Shown: in pieces, positions 50,828 to 51,206 of the stretch
How the letters are laid out: each line of letters begins with the position of its first letter
Position numbering within the stretch: the first letter of the stretch is position 1
Assembly: GCA_900316505.1 (NCBI GenBank)
Contig: ONDH01000019.1
Span: 1-51,206 of the forward strand
Origin: an uncultured Prevotellaceae bacterium
GTDB lineage: Bacteria > Bacteroidota > Bacteroidia > Bacteroidales > Bacteroidaceae
Reading direction: 5' to 3'
DNA length: 51,206 bases
Notes under the pieces: model-generated
Seen by the model: the letters and a program-made list of their open reading frames with translations, nothing else
Databases searched by the model: none
What the model was told of the DNA's origin: nothing
Made by a program: the position numbers and the translations under genes

Positions 50828-50971
50828 CGACTTTTTCGGGGAACCCTCACTACAAAACACCATCAACTTACATTATTTATATAGAAAACACTCACCACCC
50901 ATTATTTTTCCATCCTCTCAACGACAGCATTCAATATACTATATTCCATGAAAATGACACACTCAGCATCA

Positions 50972-51027
50972 TAATTACCTCTTACCCGTCAAGGTAATTA
51001 CGATGAAGGGCGTAACGTAATTACGTC
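50972..51027. repeat. Inverted TAATTACC / GGTAATTA pair and CGTAATTACG palindrome
   Basis: TAATTACC (50972-50979) pairs with GGTAATTA (50993-51000), and CGTAATTACG follows about 20 bp later. Upstream of purL and of whatever lies beyond the edge; possibly a regulator site. Confidence 0.5.
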
Positions 51028-51070
51028 AGCGAGCGTGCCATTTTATCTTACCATGGTTATGCACTTTGGT

Positions 51071-51206
51071 TAGACTTTTCTAATGTTTTGTCCTAAATCG
51101 TAGACTTTTCTACGTTTTGCAACTCGTTTGTGAGGGACACTTACGTTCGTTTACGGGCAAGACTTACGTTCGTTTGTGGGGAACACTTGCATGCGCTTGT
51201 GAGGGA
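51071..51206. repeat. Tandem repeats at the right edge (30-bp pair, then 23-bp units)
   Basis: TAGACTTTTCTA occurs at 51071 and 51101. From about 51117 to the edge are four units with 23-bp period (cores near 51117, 51140, 51163, 51186; clearest form CTTACGTTCGTTTGTGGG). The array runs off the window. The stretch 50793-51206 holds no supported gene. Confidence 0.8.

Overview
The window looks like a piece of a Bacteroidota chromosome, most likely Prevotella or a close relative. Reasons: Bacteroidota-type promoters (TAnnTTTG at -7, several with a TTTG-like -33 box 19 bp upstream), fimbrillin and Mfa2-like lipoproteins, an N-succinylornithine-type carbamoyltransferase, and the Bacteroidota gene order topoisomerase IV B - coaD - S41 protease. 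Two near-perfect parS sites flank apt, next to mnmG, so the segment probably lies in the origin-proximal centromere region. No rRNA, tRNA, CRISPR or transposase gene was seen.

Layout. 1-12.2 kb (minus): a surface operon with a 3468-residue secreted LamG/GLUG protein, a lipoprotein with two copies of a module also found in the giant, a fimbrillin-type lipoprotein and the start of a short Prevotella-type protein. 12.2-13.0 kb: AT-rich gap with a 23-bp tandem repeat array. 13-25 kb: mnmG, parS, apt, parS, uvrC-dtd-deoC, a polyprenyl synthase (minus), polA, an AAA ATPase and a secreted nuclease-like protein. 25-33 kb: GNAT-like protein, parE, coaD, S41 protease (overlapping or closely packed), ybeY, and a fused amidotransferase-dipeptidase. 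33-35.5 kb (minus): FKBP, Mfa2-like lipoprotein, FHA-like protein. 35.7-38 kb: ychF, lgt. 38.2-39.9 kb: a membrane-anchored helix-turn-helix regulator and a secreted lipocalin-like protein. 40-51 kb (minus): purL, two half-size chromate transporters, M16 peptidase, PfkB kinase, DEAD-box helicase, argF'. A MITE-like element sits at 40.0-40.1 kb.

Three non-coding patterns stand out. (1) TGCAAAC boxes at an exact 11-bp period (two before the regulator, six before its neighbour) end the same distance, 32 bp, from each -7 box; this suggests a self-contained regulatory circuit. (2) Nearly all longer intergenic gaps carry tandem arrays of 7-bp units in several sequence families that grade into one another. 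The arrays sit at the 3' ends of genes, supply the stop codons of at least six of them, and one has entered the dipeptidase reading frame in its only stop-free orientation. (3) A related palindromic heptamer element with a conserved core lies between the two divergent promoter pairs (polyprenyl synthase/polA and FKBP/ychF).

All function calls rest on motif recognition by eye; no search was run.
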